From Anomaloglossus baeobatrachus (lineage: Eukaryota; Chordata; Amphibia; Anura; Aromobatidae), in the NCBI RefSeq assembly GCF_048569485.1, contig NW_027442245.1, forward strand, positions 1 through 64,000: a stretch of DNA of 64,000 bases, given 5' to 3'. The translations under genes were made by a program, and so were the position numbers. Below are positions 22,342 to 33,679 of this stretch, piece by piece. Each line of letters opens with the position of its first letter. The first letter of the stretch is position 1. The notes beneath the pieces are model-generated. The model searched no databases. It was not told the origin of the DNA and was given only the letters and a program-made list of their open reading frames with translations.

Positions 22342-22607
22342 CATGCTTTTTGTGTGAATTGGAAAGCCAGGTTAGGACTCTTCACTGGAGCAAAAAAAAT
22401 TGGCCAACAAGAACATCTTTGTAACCGGGACTCAAGAACATTGTTGCATAAAGCTTAGTTGATCCCACCTAAAGTTCTCTTGCCACCACTCCACTGTAAG
22501 CTTGGACTGATGAAGCTGTTTGTGAAAGCGCTACTGAAAGAAGGAGAGATGTTTAAGTACCTGTGTACCAAGTTTCAGGGACTGTCAGAATCAAGTCTGA
22601 AGGAAGG

Positions 22608-23400
22608 TGTGATGCCCTGACAAAACCAGGTAGTTACAGATAGGCCCCCGCACAACACCTTTCCTCACTTAGGAAACACACAGCCGACCTGAAACCCTAG
22701 TCACCTAGGACCCTGAAGCCAGGACCGAAACCAGCGGCCTAGCTAATTAAATGATTGAGGGCAGGATTATAGGTCCTATCCCACCTAAAGTCCCTCAAAG
22801 AAGACAACAGCCCACTGATAGGGATAAGGCCACCGCCAGGGCCCTTAGATCCCACGGGCCAGCGCCTGCGGGCACGGCTCCTTAGGCCATATCCAGCCGG
22901 GAGCGGACTCCTGAGTTCCAGACCAGGCAGTCCACCATACACAAAAACAAGTGCAGAGTAAAGGACAGCGACCACCAGCCTGGGTGGGGGACCTGAATGC
23001 AACCGGCCGGGGCGGCAGGCCACCAGCACCTTTGGTTTACCGAAAGACTCGTGTGATTCATTTACTGTGAGTAACCAAACATCCCCCTGCTTGCTCAGGC
23101 GCGCCGGCCCTTGCCATCACCATACCCTGCACAAAGACACTGGGCCCCGGGGCAATCATCCCTACACACGGAGGGGTTAACATCCAGCTGCCACTACATC
23201 TCTCCCGGGTATCCCATAACGGCAGCGGTGGTGTCCCACCTCACCACACACCGTTGGTGGCGTCACAAACTTAATACGGCCTAGCCCATACATCTACATT
23301 CCTCCTTTTATTCGACATGTCCGCGAGACCCCCGGGTCGAGCCACTCTCTTAGAAGGTCTGGATCCGACCAACGGCGGCTGCTGGCACAGGGGCAGCACA
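22608..23400. mobile_element. Solo LTR 4
   Basis: The element starts TGTGATGCCC and ends GGGCAGCACA (imperfect inverted ends). It is flanked by AAGG (22604-22607) and AAAG (23401-23404), a probable 4-bp duplication with one change. It is 793 bp, GC-rich and has no coding region. The slightly decayed duplication suggests it is among the older of the four. Confidence 0.78.
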
Positions 23401-23830
23401 AAAGCATTTTTGTGGGTTCGGATATTCAGAAACCCATGAATGAAGGATGACGTGTTTTAAACAATAATGAAAACTGTTGAAAAAAGGGCTTGGGACTCTT
23501 TGAAAGAAGCAATAAATACGTTTCTAGGTAACAACAAAGAATCAAAATTTAAGTCCATCGTGGAGAACATGCTGAAACGTTTCAAAGCCTTGGGTTGTCT
23601 AATGAATTTGAAGTTACATTTTTTACATTCCTATTTGGACTACTTGTCTGAAAACCTTGGTGCTGGTGGGAAGAACAAGAAGGTTTTCATCGGAATATCA
23701 AGGAGATGGAACGACGATACCAAAGTAAATGAAACGTGAACATGATTGCCGGATGCTTCACAGAGAAGATCCACAGGCCTTCTATAAGAGAAAAGGGGGA
23801 TCTAGAGAAAAGGAAAAAGTGCAAGAATAC

Positions 23831-24631
23831 ATTTCTAATAAAGTTGCAGAATGACTGTACAATAAATAAATGTATTTTATATATAAAATTGTGAATATTT
23901 TTGGTTACAATAAGTATTTTTCTTGTTCATGTCACTTGTATGTAACTTCACACATGGATTGTACAAAATCAATATTTGATGGTTAAAAAAAAATATTTAT
24001 TTTTTTTTTAAATCAGGACATTAGAAAACATAATAATCAGTCACTGGATTTGAAGTTTCATAAACCAAAATTTTACATAGCTGTGTAATTTGTCGGGCAC
24101 CCACCGACAATAGAATAGCGCCAGATTTAGGAAGCTGGCTGAGGTCTGCAAAGTCTGTAGCCAGGTGACAAAATTGTCCAACCTGGGTTTCTTCCTTAAG
24201 TAGTCTCTGGTATGATGATATGGTATAATCCTGGCAGCCGGAGTCGAAATCCCTAGATTGCGGTTATGATCTCCAATCGGAATTGGAGCCCCTAGATTGA
24301 AGCCATGTAGCCAAGTGATCCTCTAGTTGAAGCCAAAGTCCCTAGACCGAGTCCACAAGGCATCCTGGTTCTGATCCCCTAGCCAGCTCCAAAGAGCTTA
24401 GACTAGATCATGCAACATCCATCAACAACCTGGTGACTCCAAGAAGTCCCCTTTTATAGCCATAACCTTCCCTTAGGATATACTGTGCCCTTATCAGATT
24501 GGTTGTACAAGGTTGCTTCTCTTATTGGATGAATTTCAAGCTGCATGGATAATGTTCATTTAAATGATGTGGATAGAAAGACTGAAGATATCTACATGTA
24601 GTCTGAAATCCATCATGAATCAATACTATTT
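23831..24631. other. Unassigned sequence
   Basis: AT-rich to about 24080, with an AATAAATAAA run near 23863 that could be the end of the preceding relic. From 24230 to 24400 there are loose repeats of CCCTAGATTG / CCCTAGACCG about every 25-35 bases, a decayed minisatellite. No gene is recognised. Confidence 0.4.
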
Positions 24632-24815
24632 TACACAGTCATAAGCAGCCCATGGGCATTCACCTGCATTCAAACCAATAACAGCTCATAGACCAGACAA
24701 TCCATCTACCACTGGACCAAAGACAGGAAGTTAAATCCACTGCCTGCGGTAACCAACTTAATCCTATAGGCTACTCACACAACAAACCCAACAGAAAGGA
24801 AAAAAACATGGCTTC
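24632..24815 (-). mobile_element. tRNA-derived SINE-like element (diverged third copy)
   Basis: This is a diverged copy of the block at 6345. Box A (24709-24719 reversed) is unchanged and box B reads GGTTTGAATGC (24666-24676 reversed), closer to the consensus. It is followed by the same Penelope-like tail as the other two copies, so the SINE and the Penelope-like piece travel together. Confidence 0.6.
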
Positions 24816-24889
24816 GATTATCCATCCAATGAAAACGCATAACCATTGTGAGCCATTGGACAATGCAATTGGACACTTGGTGACATGGT

Positions 24890-25250
24890 GCACGGCCCAA
24901 TGAATCAAGTCTTTACTTCATATTCACGGTTTAAGCCCTTGGGTTCTAATGTGCCCAGAGTACATATCCAGAAAGATTCTCTTTCTTTGAGCTAAACACA
25001 AGTCAACAATACATTGTAAGCAGATTCTATTACCAGTCCCACACCATTTTGTGACGCATAATCACACAGTGATCCAATTAAGATTCCAAGTCATCGGACA
25101 TGTCCAAGCCATACGCAGAGGAGGCAATAGAATTAGGAAGCTCAAAGAAAGGGAATCTTTCTGGATATATACTCTGGGCACATTGGAACCCAAAGGCTTA
25201 AACCATGAATATGAAGTACAGACTTGATTCATTGGGCCATGCATGGACAT
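24890..25250 (+). mobile_element. Penelope-like C-terminal fragment (third copy)
   Basis: A more diverged copy of 6609-6990, with the same inverted-repeat layout around the IRKLKERESFWIY block. It is joined at about 25250 to an inverted 3' untranslated region, not the forward one. Confidence 0.6.
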
Positions 25251-25865
25251 AATGGACATAATTCTAATAGGCAGGACAGGTAATAAGGAGCACAAGTTAT
25301 ATGCTAAAATGTGTTGTGTGACAAGACAGACACAGGAAAGGACATGATAACAGGTGTAGGGACCAACAAGGTGAGACAAGGGGTATCAGGATAGGGTCAA
25401 GTAGGTATGAATGTAGTAATGGGGCAGGCATAGAGAATTGTATGTGAATGTGAATTACAATAAATCACTAAGGAAAGGAATATGTGAGTGTGTGCCTAAT
25501 GTAAACTAATATTGTACTGTCAAAATTATAGATGGAAAGGGAGAAGGGGAGGGGGGAGAGAGGAGGCTGTAATTGACTACAAGGGTATGAGTTATGAGTG
25601 ATCATAGGGATAGTGTTACATAAGTGGAAATACCTATGGAGGACCGGATGTGTAAGCGCATACCTTATACAAACCTATAGAGTGCTGATGGGTGAGAGTG
25701 TGATGTTAGATATAAGACATCCTATAGTGAATAGTGAGCCGTAATCAAGTGCAACAGGGATATTTCACATGACTATGGGAACCTGGAAGGTAAAGAAAGG
25801 GGAGAAAAAACTGTTAGACAAGGTAATCAGACATAATGTAACCAGTTGATCAGACATGATCACCT
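25250..25865 (-). mobile_element. Inverted Penelope-like 3' untranslated region
   Basis: 25527-25865 is the reverse complement of 7083-7425. The sequence continues from 25526 back to about 25250 past the point where copy 1 is interrupted by the 138-bp array. This gives the uninterrupted form of the element and shows that 7425/7426 is a break, not a natural end. Confidence 0.75.
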
Positions 25866-26288
25866 GGTTTGAGACCCCCTGCCTTACACTATATAGATAT
25901 CATGTTCATTCCCCATCTATCTTGCTCAGGAGAGCATCTCCCTCCCCCGGCACCAAGAGCAGCTCATACTGAATTGTTACATTGACTAGTAACACTGCAC
26001 ACAGAAATGCACCTTAATATTCCACTGTTAACCCTTTCCTCCCAGCAGTAACACACAACTCCTCACCTTGATATCATGGTGATTTATGGTCAGAATGACT
26101 TCAATGCGATCAGTGATTTCTATTCTAGCTCTGCTCACATAGATTTTATATCCACACTCAACTATAGGCCGTTCTTCATATTTTGGGGGCTTTTAGTCAG
26201 ATATACTAGTTTGTGCCTGTATAGTATTGGTGTAGATGGGAGTGTAGGGCATGGGTTACATGGCACTGTGGTGGAATACTGATGGGAG
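25866..26288. other. Unassigned sequence before the second duplication copy
   Basis: No gene, terminal repeat or known family is recognised. The stretch ends where homology with the window start begins (26289). If the duplication is real and tandem, this is the last unique part of the unit. Confidence 0.4.
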
Positions 26289-26468
26289 GTATTGGTGCTG
26301 TGTTTGATGCTTCTACTGGGTATTTTCCTACAAATACTGGAACAGCTCACTGCTTAGAATGATCCTTCCCAGCTCTATAATATATTATATATACCCCACA
26401 ATGCAGGCTCACACACACATTTGTCTCAAGTGTGTTGTAGGGACACAGATACAGTCTTGGTCATGTGA

Positions 26469-27048
26469 CTAAAGGCTACTTTACACACTGCGATATCGGT
26501 CCCGATATCGCTAGTGTGGGTACCCGCCCCCATCTGTTGCGCGACACGGGCAAATCGCTGCCCATGCCGCACAAACACCGACCAGACCCGTCACACATAC
26601 TTACCTGCCCGGCGACGTCGCTGTGTCCGGCGAACCGCCTCCTTTCTAAGGGGGCGGTCCGTGCGGCGTCACAGCGACGTCACTGAGCGACCGCCCAATA
26701 GCAGCGGAGGGGCGGAGATGAGTGGCCGGAACATCCCGCCCACCTCCTTCCTTCCTCATAGCGGCTGGGAGGCAGGTAAGGAGAGGTTCCTAGTTTCTGC
26801 GGTGTCACACGGAGCGATGTGTGCTACCGCAGGAGTGACGAACTACATCGTTACTGCTGCAGTAACGATAATCGAGAATGGAGACCCATGTCACCGATGA
26901 GCGATTTTGCACGTTTTTGCAACGATGCAAAATCGCTCATCGGTATCACATGCAGCAACATCGCTAATGCGGCCGGATGTGCGTCACAAATTCCGTGACC
27001 CCAACGACTCCGCATTAGCGATGTCGCAGCGTGTAAAGCCCCCTTTAG
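26469..27048. mobile_element. MITE with about 30-bp terminal inverted repeats (copy 2)
   Basis: This is the counterpart of 181-759 in the second copy of the duplication, one base longer through an extra A near 26575. Terminal repeats and internal hairpin are preserved, with a few CpG-type substitutions. Confidence 0.85.
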
Positions 27049-28902
27049 TGGGAGTGGTGTACAGGGTCTTAGCAGTAAAGAGTATTCCATATTTCTGCCA
27101 GATACCCACAGAGATATTGAAATCTGAAAAAAGAGACTTCTGCTCATTGAAGGTAAGAACTGCTCACATAGCGTTCAACTCCACAGCAAACGAGTGCTCT
27201 AGCACTGGCATCTCAGCAGGGATATTCCCCTACTACACATGTGTGTCTAGGTCACTGTGACAGTTTACAGGACATAACTCAGGGCACCTAGACAGAAGGC
27301 AGAGGGACTACTTTCTATTTCTGGTGTAGAGCTTAGTACAATATATATATATTTATACTATTACATGGGACACATGTACCTTGTATTACCATTATTCGCT
27401 GTATATGAACCCCTTTTCTCCGGGCATTATTTGTCTATAGCATTTTTCACGAACCTGAGGCAACTGAGAACCCTTCAGTGAAGGAATTCCACTAACCCTC
27501 ACAATACCTACCAGGGGCCTCCCTGCAGTAACTCAGGTAGTTGTACCCATTCTCTTTCCGCATTCTATGTGTTCTTCTTCTTTCTTCTTTTTTTTCTTTT
27601 TTCTTCTTTTTATTTCTATCATGTAGTTCAGGGGTTTATAGATATATGTCCTGCATCTCATATTTCCTTTAGTGGTGCTTCTTACCCATTCTCATATCAT
27701 TTACCCTAGTATTTCATGATCCTGAGGCGACTGAGAACCCTTTAATAAAGGAATCCTTTTTCACCTGAATTGTCAAGTGATACTTACCAGTGACTATCAC
27801 GTAATGTTACAGGTAGTTCCATTTTCTTCCTCTTCTTTCTCTCCTTTCTTCTTTGTCACACGGTCCATTGTGTTATAGCCCACGTGTCATGATAACACTT
27901 GTACCATCTTTTCATTTAGATTCCACCTACAATTATTTACCGATTCCAGTTCTGGAATAGGCTTTCATCATCTACTCACTAGAATTCTCAAGTTCATAAG
28001 GTACTGAGACATATACATGTTCACACCATTATAAAGAACAAAGTATAAACATTGAGGTTTTTCTCACACCCATGTTCCTGTGTTCTTTGATATGATATGT
28101 GTTCATTTCCTTCACTATATAGGATTGCAAGTTTTCCATTTGTACCTTAATGGCAATGACGCTATACAATTGAACACATATCATCCTGTTATCCATATAG
28201 GTGTGTATTTACCTGCTTGACTATTTTTGGTTGTTTGATCCAGAATGTTTCTCCAGATAGGTCATGTGGAAATTTTCTTTCCTCAGTACAAATGTTTTCA
28301 CTATGGCTTTGGAAAATTTTTTTGTATGTGCATCATGGTCATTTGACCCATTGTACTCTCAAGTAGCAATATATTGTACTGTTATGTTGTACTATGTACT
28401 AATTACGTGTTTATATGGTTTTGTAACCCTTTATGATCTTAGATAACTTTATCCTTGATAAAGACCTAAAAACAAGTTCAAAACGTTGGATGAATTATCC
28501 TTTTGCACAAATAAAGAATTTTCAGCATTCTAAGAGTTCTTTTCTTACGTTATTGATCACTATAGTGTGCCAGAGCTATTTCTATTGAATTAACTCTTAT
28601 TTTTTCTGAGCACCTGCTATATACACAGTGAGCCAGACATATTCAATTTTCATTCAGAAGGCAGAGGGAAGCCTTAGCAGCTGAGCCTATATCTTGGCTT
28701 GTGAGCATTAGAACAGGCCGGCGATTACAGGGTAACATGAAAAATTTCCAGCTTGCATTATGACTAGAACATGACAATATCCTTTTAAGTACTAACCTAT
28801 GATGCGTTCCTAAGCAGTTGATGTTATATGTTCTACATTTCATTTTCTGCATACTTTACAAGTAGTAGAATTTGCTTTGATATAGGCAACTGGATTTTCA
28901 CA
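27049..28902. other. Unassigned AT-rich sequence (copy 2 of 760-2613)
   Basis: Same content as 760-2613. The hammerhead-like motif at about 28451-28492 has changed from CGAAACG to CAAAACG, so it is further decayed here. Confidence 0.5.
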
Positions 28903-29153
28903 ATGAAAAGGCAAAGGATAACGCCCGAAAAAGACGCCATACATTATGTCAGTGCCATCACTGACAAACCTGGATTGACCATGAAATACATCAATCCCCT
29001 TAAAGGTGAGTTAAAACAAGTTTTAACTAAATTGCCTTAATATTGTCATGCATTAGAATGACTGTCTTAGGTAATGATAAATATTTTCTACAGGAAGAGG
29101 AGTGTTTGCTGAAACTGAAATCGAAAAAGGGAGTTTTGTTGCAGAATATCGAG
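28903..29153 (+). pseudogene. KMT5A-like SET-domain gene fragment, two exons (copy 2)
   Basis: This is the counterpart of 2614-2864, with block A at 28903-29005 and block B at 29094-29153. The GT-AG intron boundaries and both reading blocks are unchanged. It is again followed directly by the gypsy integrase piece. Confidence 0.7.
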
Positions 29154-29161
29154 GTGAGCTC

Positions 29162-29419
29162 ACGTATGCACTTACGATGGTAGACAACTACTCGAGATTT
29201 ATGGTTGTGGTACAAGTCAAAGATCTAATGGCCCATACTGCAGCGAAGGTCTTCCAAGCACACTTATGCAGACCTCATGGCTACTCAGAGAGAGTCCTCA
29301 CAGATCAAGGCACTGCCTTTGAAGCGGAAATCTTCAAGGACTTCTGCAGCTTTTACCGATGCAGGAAGATGCGTACTACACCCTACCATGCTCAAACCAA
29401 TGGTTATCAACCTGCTCAG
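29162..29419 (+). mobile_element. Gypsy integrase-core fossil (copy 2)
   Basis: Counterpart of 2873-3130 in the second copy of the duplication; same fragment and same neighbours. Confidence 0.85.
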
Positions 29420-29535
29420 GACTTTACCCCATATTCCAGATGTGGCCTTACAAGTGATTTATAGAGGGGTAACAATACGTTGGGATCATCGGATCTAATC
29501 TCCCTTTTTATACACCCTAAAATCTTGTTTGCGTT
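29416..29535 (-). mobile_element. Small LINE reverse-transcriptase fragment (copy 2)
   Basis: Counterpart of 3127-3246 in the second copy; identical context. Confidence 0.6.
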
Positions 29536-30286
29536 AGAATAAACAATAACATCATAAAGGTATAGCAGTACCGTTTCAAAGTTTCGGTGTCCCAAGCAGC
29601 ATTCCATCAGCCTCTGGAAGGTTCCTGGCAAATTGCACAGCTCGAAGGGCATGCTTTTGAACTCGCAGAGACCCATCGGGGTGGCAAAGGCGGTCTTCTT
29701 CCGGTCTGCCTCAGCAACGGACACTTGCCAATAGTGACTAGTGAGATCAAGGGTAGAAAAATAATTTGCAGTTGTCAATGCAGCTAGCTATTCCTCAATA
29801 CAGGGGAGTGGTGCTGTCCTTCTTCTTTAACAGGACCAACGGAGCTGCCCAGAGGCTACAACTGTCACGGATAACCCCAGCCTCCTTCATGTTGCTCAAC
29901 ATGTCCTTGGTACACTGGTAATGTGCAGGTAGATTTGGCTTATATCTCTCTTTGATGGGTGGGTGTGCACTTGTGGGGATGTAGTGTTTGACCCCTTTTA
30001 TTTTTCAAAAGTCTAGCGGATGTTTGCTGAAGACTTGCTCGTATTCTTGCACTAGCCTGTAGACCCCCTTCTTGTGATGTGAAGGTGTGGAGTCAGTGCC
30101 TACGTGTAATTCCTTACACCACTCCTCTGGCTGACTTGGTGAGCTGTCACTGAATGGGTGGGCTGAAGCAATGGTGGATGCTGCTGTTTGGATAGCATGT
30201 GTATCTACTGAGAACAGCTTATCAATGGTGGCAAATCGGAGCAGCTTAATCTTTTGCTCTCCGCAGTTCAACACTCTCATGGGCAC
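29536..30286 (-). mobile_element. Gypsy RT-region fossil, minus strand (copy 2)
   Basis: Counterpart of 3247-3997 in the second copy of the duplication; same parts and order, broken in the same way. Confidence 0.88.
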
Positions 30287-31169
30287 TCTTCCCTTCCATA
30301 TTAATGAATAAAACTATGATGTAAATAGCATATAGATACCCCACAAATGCAGATAAAAGTAGGTTATGGGAAAAGGGGGAAGAGAGAAACAGGAAAATAG
30401 TGGAATAAAGTATAACTTCCAGGTGGGAGAGGAAATGGCAGCACAGCCAGTGGAGGTGAAGCAAGGGGAGCCTGCAACTAAAGAGTTGAGAGCGTTATCA
30501 CATGGTGACTGAGCCTGATTGTAACGGGAGCATAGAGGTGCCGATCCTGTCTTACCTGCGTTGGTGTAGAAGTGGGTGTCCTGTGGTGGAGTCAGCTATG
30601 TGCAGTGGTGGCCGTGGGTTCTTTTATGTGCGACCGTAGTAATAGCTGTGCCCACTTCCTGTATGGGAGTGGAATGCAGTGAGGCTAATGGAACGCACGC
30701 CTGCGCATTTGTGTTTAACGTCGCGCATGTGCAGAACGGAGAAAAGGCTGCGCGCACTTCCTAATGAAAGGGAGTGAGACGCAGCTGGGAAGGGAAGGGA
30801 AAAGATTAGGGTTTGGGGATGATGAAAGGGCTTTCTACGGGCAAGGATGGCAAAGGGTGGCAGTGACGGAAAGTCAGGCAGATGGTCCTGTCCTGTCCTG
30901 TCCGTCCGTCTTTTTGTATCATGAATTGGAAAGACTGCAAGGGGGAGGGGAGGTCCTTGTGCCCAAAAGGAGGAGTTATTCAGATTCATTGCAGTGGGCG
31001 GCGGCTGCAAAAAGTACCATTCTCCTTGTTTTTGCTCTGCAAAACAGCCTTTTCAAGGGTTTGGCTTGGGTGACAAAATGTCTTCTGTAGGCGTGGGTTT
31101 GTCTCCCTCTCCCTAAGATGTGTCCGGTATAGGCCAGGGTGCCACTCAAGGCCGTAACCAATTCGGGTT

Positions 31170-31545
31170 ATAGCTTCTCGGCCTTTTGGCTAAGATCAAG
31201 TGTAGTTTCGGAGGACGCTACCTTGGTCGGTACTGGAAGGTGCCTGGGATTGCACGTCTGCCGGCCTTGAGGGAGTGTGTGCGCCTTCTGGTGACACATA
31301 GCCCTCTTGTGCCTGGACGGTTCCCAGGCAACGGGAGGCGATCACCTTTGTTATTTTGAAGTCCTACTGATAAACAGAAAAAAAAAAAATTAAATCTGTT
31401 CTTATCAGTTTAATATCTGATACGTCCCCTCTCTAGGGACCATATATTAAATGGATTTTTAGAACAAGGAGATGGAAAAAATCTTGCTCTGTCCACTCCA
31501 CGCATTGACCTGGTATTGCAGTACCTCCAGGACCGGTGCACCCCT
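31170..31545 (+). ncRNA. U2 snRNA locus split by an insertion (copy 2)
   Basis: Counterpart of 4881-5255. The same insertion is at the same U2 position, with a one-base longer A tail (U2 resumes at about 31394). The shared insertion shows that the split predates the duplication, or that these are two haplotypes. Confidence 0.85.
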
Positions 31546-31555
31546 TCTTAACCGA

Positions 31556-31570
31556 GTTTCCAAAAGCAGA
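31556..31570 (+). promoter_or_regulatory. snRNA 3' box downstream of U2 (copy 2)
   Basis: Identical to the box at 5266-5280 and at the same distance from the U2 3' end. Confidence 0.8.
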
Positions 31571-32628
31571 ACTCAATTCACCTGATTCAAATGAGCCTCA
31601 TTAGTGAATTGAAAGAAAGCAAAAACTTTATATGCACCTCAATTTGGCCAATTCACTTTTCACACTTTCACCCTTTTTTTTTATCTTTCACACCTTTTAC
31701 TTGCTTTATTGATGCAAAAGCTGTGCCAAATAGCAAACTCATCTCCACTCAACTTGACCAACTCTGCTATGTCCCGTGCAGTATCTTATTCTCAGTCTTA
31801 TCTAGATCATTTGCAATTGAATAGAATAGATCCCTTTTGGACACATTGGATTCAGCTGCTGCAGTGACTGCAGGTGTTAGAAGATGCAGACTTGGCATCA
31901 GGTGCTGTCTATCAGATTCCACTCCAATTAAAGCTTCCATTGTTTTTCGGTGTTTTCTTTGAGCAATGTCTTTAGTGATCTGTTGGCTCCCTCTCCTGGA
32001 GGAAGAGTTTGCTTGCTCTTGGACTTTCAAAAAGAGAGGTCATGATAGACATTTAGCTTCTGAGCCCAATTGGGGACAGTCATGGGTGATGAATGTTTTG
32101 CAACCTGCTGCGAAGCCTGATACCGCAATATAAGGAACGTCAAATACTAAGAATGGGCGGCCTATGAAAGAATTAGTACTTTCATTAAGCATACTTAAAC
32201 GGCTAATTGGGAATAGACAAACTGTAAAAAGCCCTCTGAGAAAGCCCCTCTCTATCCTTTGTCAGTAAGCTTTTCTGTAGTCTGCCTGTTGATGTATTTT
32301 CCGTTTGAACAGTGCACAACATGAAGTGACGGAACACTGGCTTGTCACAATGTCCCCCGCTGACATCACAATAGCGCTGCTGCCTAGAAAGCCAGCTGCC
32401 CAGCAGAAGTTGCTCTTTGGGTGGGATGGTGGGCTAATGTATCTATTCCTGCTTGGTGAGAGTTTGACATGATCTAGAGCAACGAGTTCCAGCGGCTAGC
32501 GGTTGATTATTGGCTGTAATGGGGCTTTCTGGCTGGTGCTAGCCTTTCTTCTTAGCACACAGGAACCACAATCCCTACACCATGCTTCGATGGATTCTCT
32601 CATCCCAGCCCAGTAAAACTACATATTT

Positions 32629-32815
32629 CACACAGTTATAGGCAGCCCATGGGCATTCACCTGGATTAAAACCCATAACAGCTCATAGACCAAACAATCA
32701 ATCTACCACTGGACCAAAGACAGGAAGCTAAATCCACTGCCTGCGGTAACTAACTTAATCCTATAGGCTACTCACACAACAAACCCAAGAGAAAGGAAAA
32801 AAACATGGCTTCGAT
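32629..32815 (-). mobile_element. tRNA-derived SINE-like element (copy 2)
   Basis: Counterpart of 6345-6530. Box A is at 32706-32716 and box B-like sequence at 32663-32673, both on the minus strand. Confidence 0.6.
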
Positions 32816-32888
32816 TATCCATCCAATGAAAACGCATAACCATTGTGAGCCATTGGACAATGCAATTGCACACATGGTGACATGGTGC

Positions 32889-33679
32889 ACGGCCCAATGA
32901 ATCAAGTCTGTACTTCATATTCACGGTTTAAGCCCTTGGGTTTTAATGTGTCCAGAGTACATATCCAGAAAGATTCCCTTTTTTTGTGCTAAGCACAAGT
33001 CAACAATACATTGTAAGCAGATTCTATTACCAGTCCCACACCATTTTGTGACGCATAATCACACAGTGGCCCAATTAAGATTCCAAGTCATCGAACATGT
33101 CCCAGCCATACGCAGAGGAGGCAATAGAATTAGGAAGCTCAAAGAAAGGGAATCTTTCTGGATATATACTCTGGGCACGTTGGAACCCAAGGGCTTAAAC
33201 CATGAATATGAAGAACCGACTTGATTCATTGGGCCGTGCACATTTTTTCTAACGCCCGGTTCTTTTTCGTGTTCACACTATATATGGTTCCACTATGTAT
33301 GGAGTTCCATTCTTCCTTGTTTTTTATTTGTCATGTTTGTCATGTCTGATCAACTGGTTACATTATGTCTGATTACCTTGTCTAACAGTTTTTTCTCCCC
33401 TTTCTTTACCTTCCATGTTCCCATAGTCACGTGAAATATCCCTGTTGCACTTGATTACGGCTCACTATTCACTATAGGATGTCTTATATCTAACATCACA
33501 CTCTCACCCATCAGCACTCTATAGGTTTGTATAAGGTATGCGCTTACACATCCGGTCCTCCATAGGTATTTCCACTTATGTAACACTATCCTTATGATCA
33601 CTCATAACTCATACCCTTGAAGTCAATTACAGCCTCCTCTCTCCCCCCCTCCCCTTCTCCCTTTCCATCTATAATTTTG
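32889..33679 (+). mobile_element. Penelope-like element 3' end with inverted-repeat head (copy 2)
   Basis: Counterpart of 6605-7425. Here the C-terminal tail is open at about 33060-33222 and ends LGTLEPKGLNHEYEEPT. The poly-C run of copy 1 is absent (three C). It again ends where the 138-bp array starts, near 33680. Confidence 0.68.

Larger units (their letters stand above)
20354..23830 (+). pseudogene. Relic of an uncharacterised, widely repeated protein family
   Basis: Five plus-strand blocks lie between the solo LTRs in collinear order: before 19571 (weak), 20354-20570 (EDGALVYSSNVPVLM, SLKAVLLLNGSKYSS), 21485-21634 (NLDFILKKLNYKEHGWSICG, LLLGQQGGYIKYPC), 22342-22607 (LLPPLHCKLGLMKLFVKAL) and 23401-23760 (VEKRAWDSL, FLGNNKESK, ALGCLMNLKLHFLHSYLD). 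I recall this series (SLKAVLLHNGN, ICGDLK, LLPPLHIKLGLMK, FLGNHK, LKVHFLHSHLD, GERFHQD) from many unnamed proteins in arthropods, cnidarians and vertebrates, probably carried by a mobile element. No function is known to me. The relic has a few in-frame stops and is not expressed as one protein. Confidence 0.75.
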
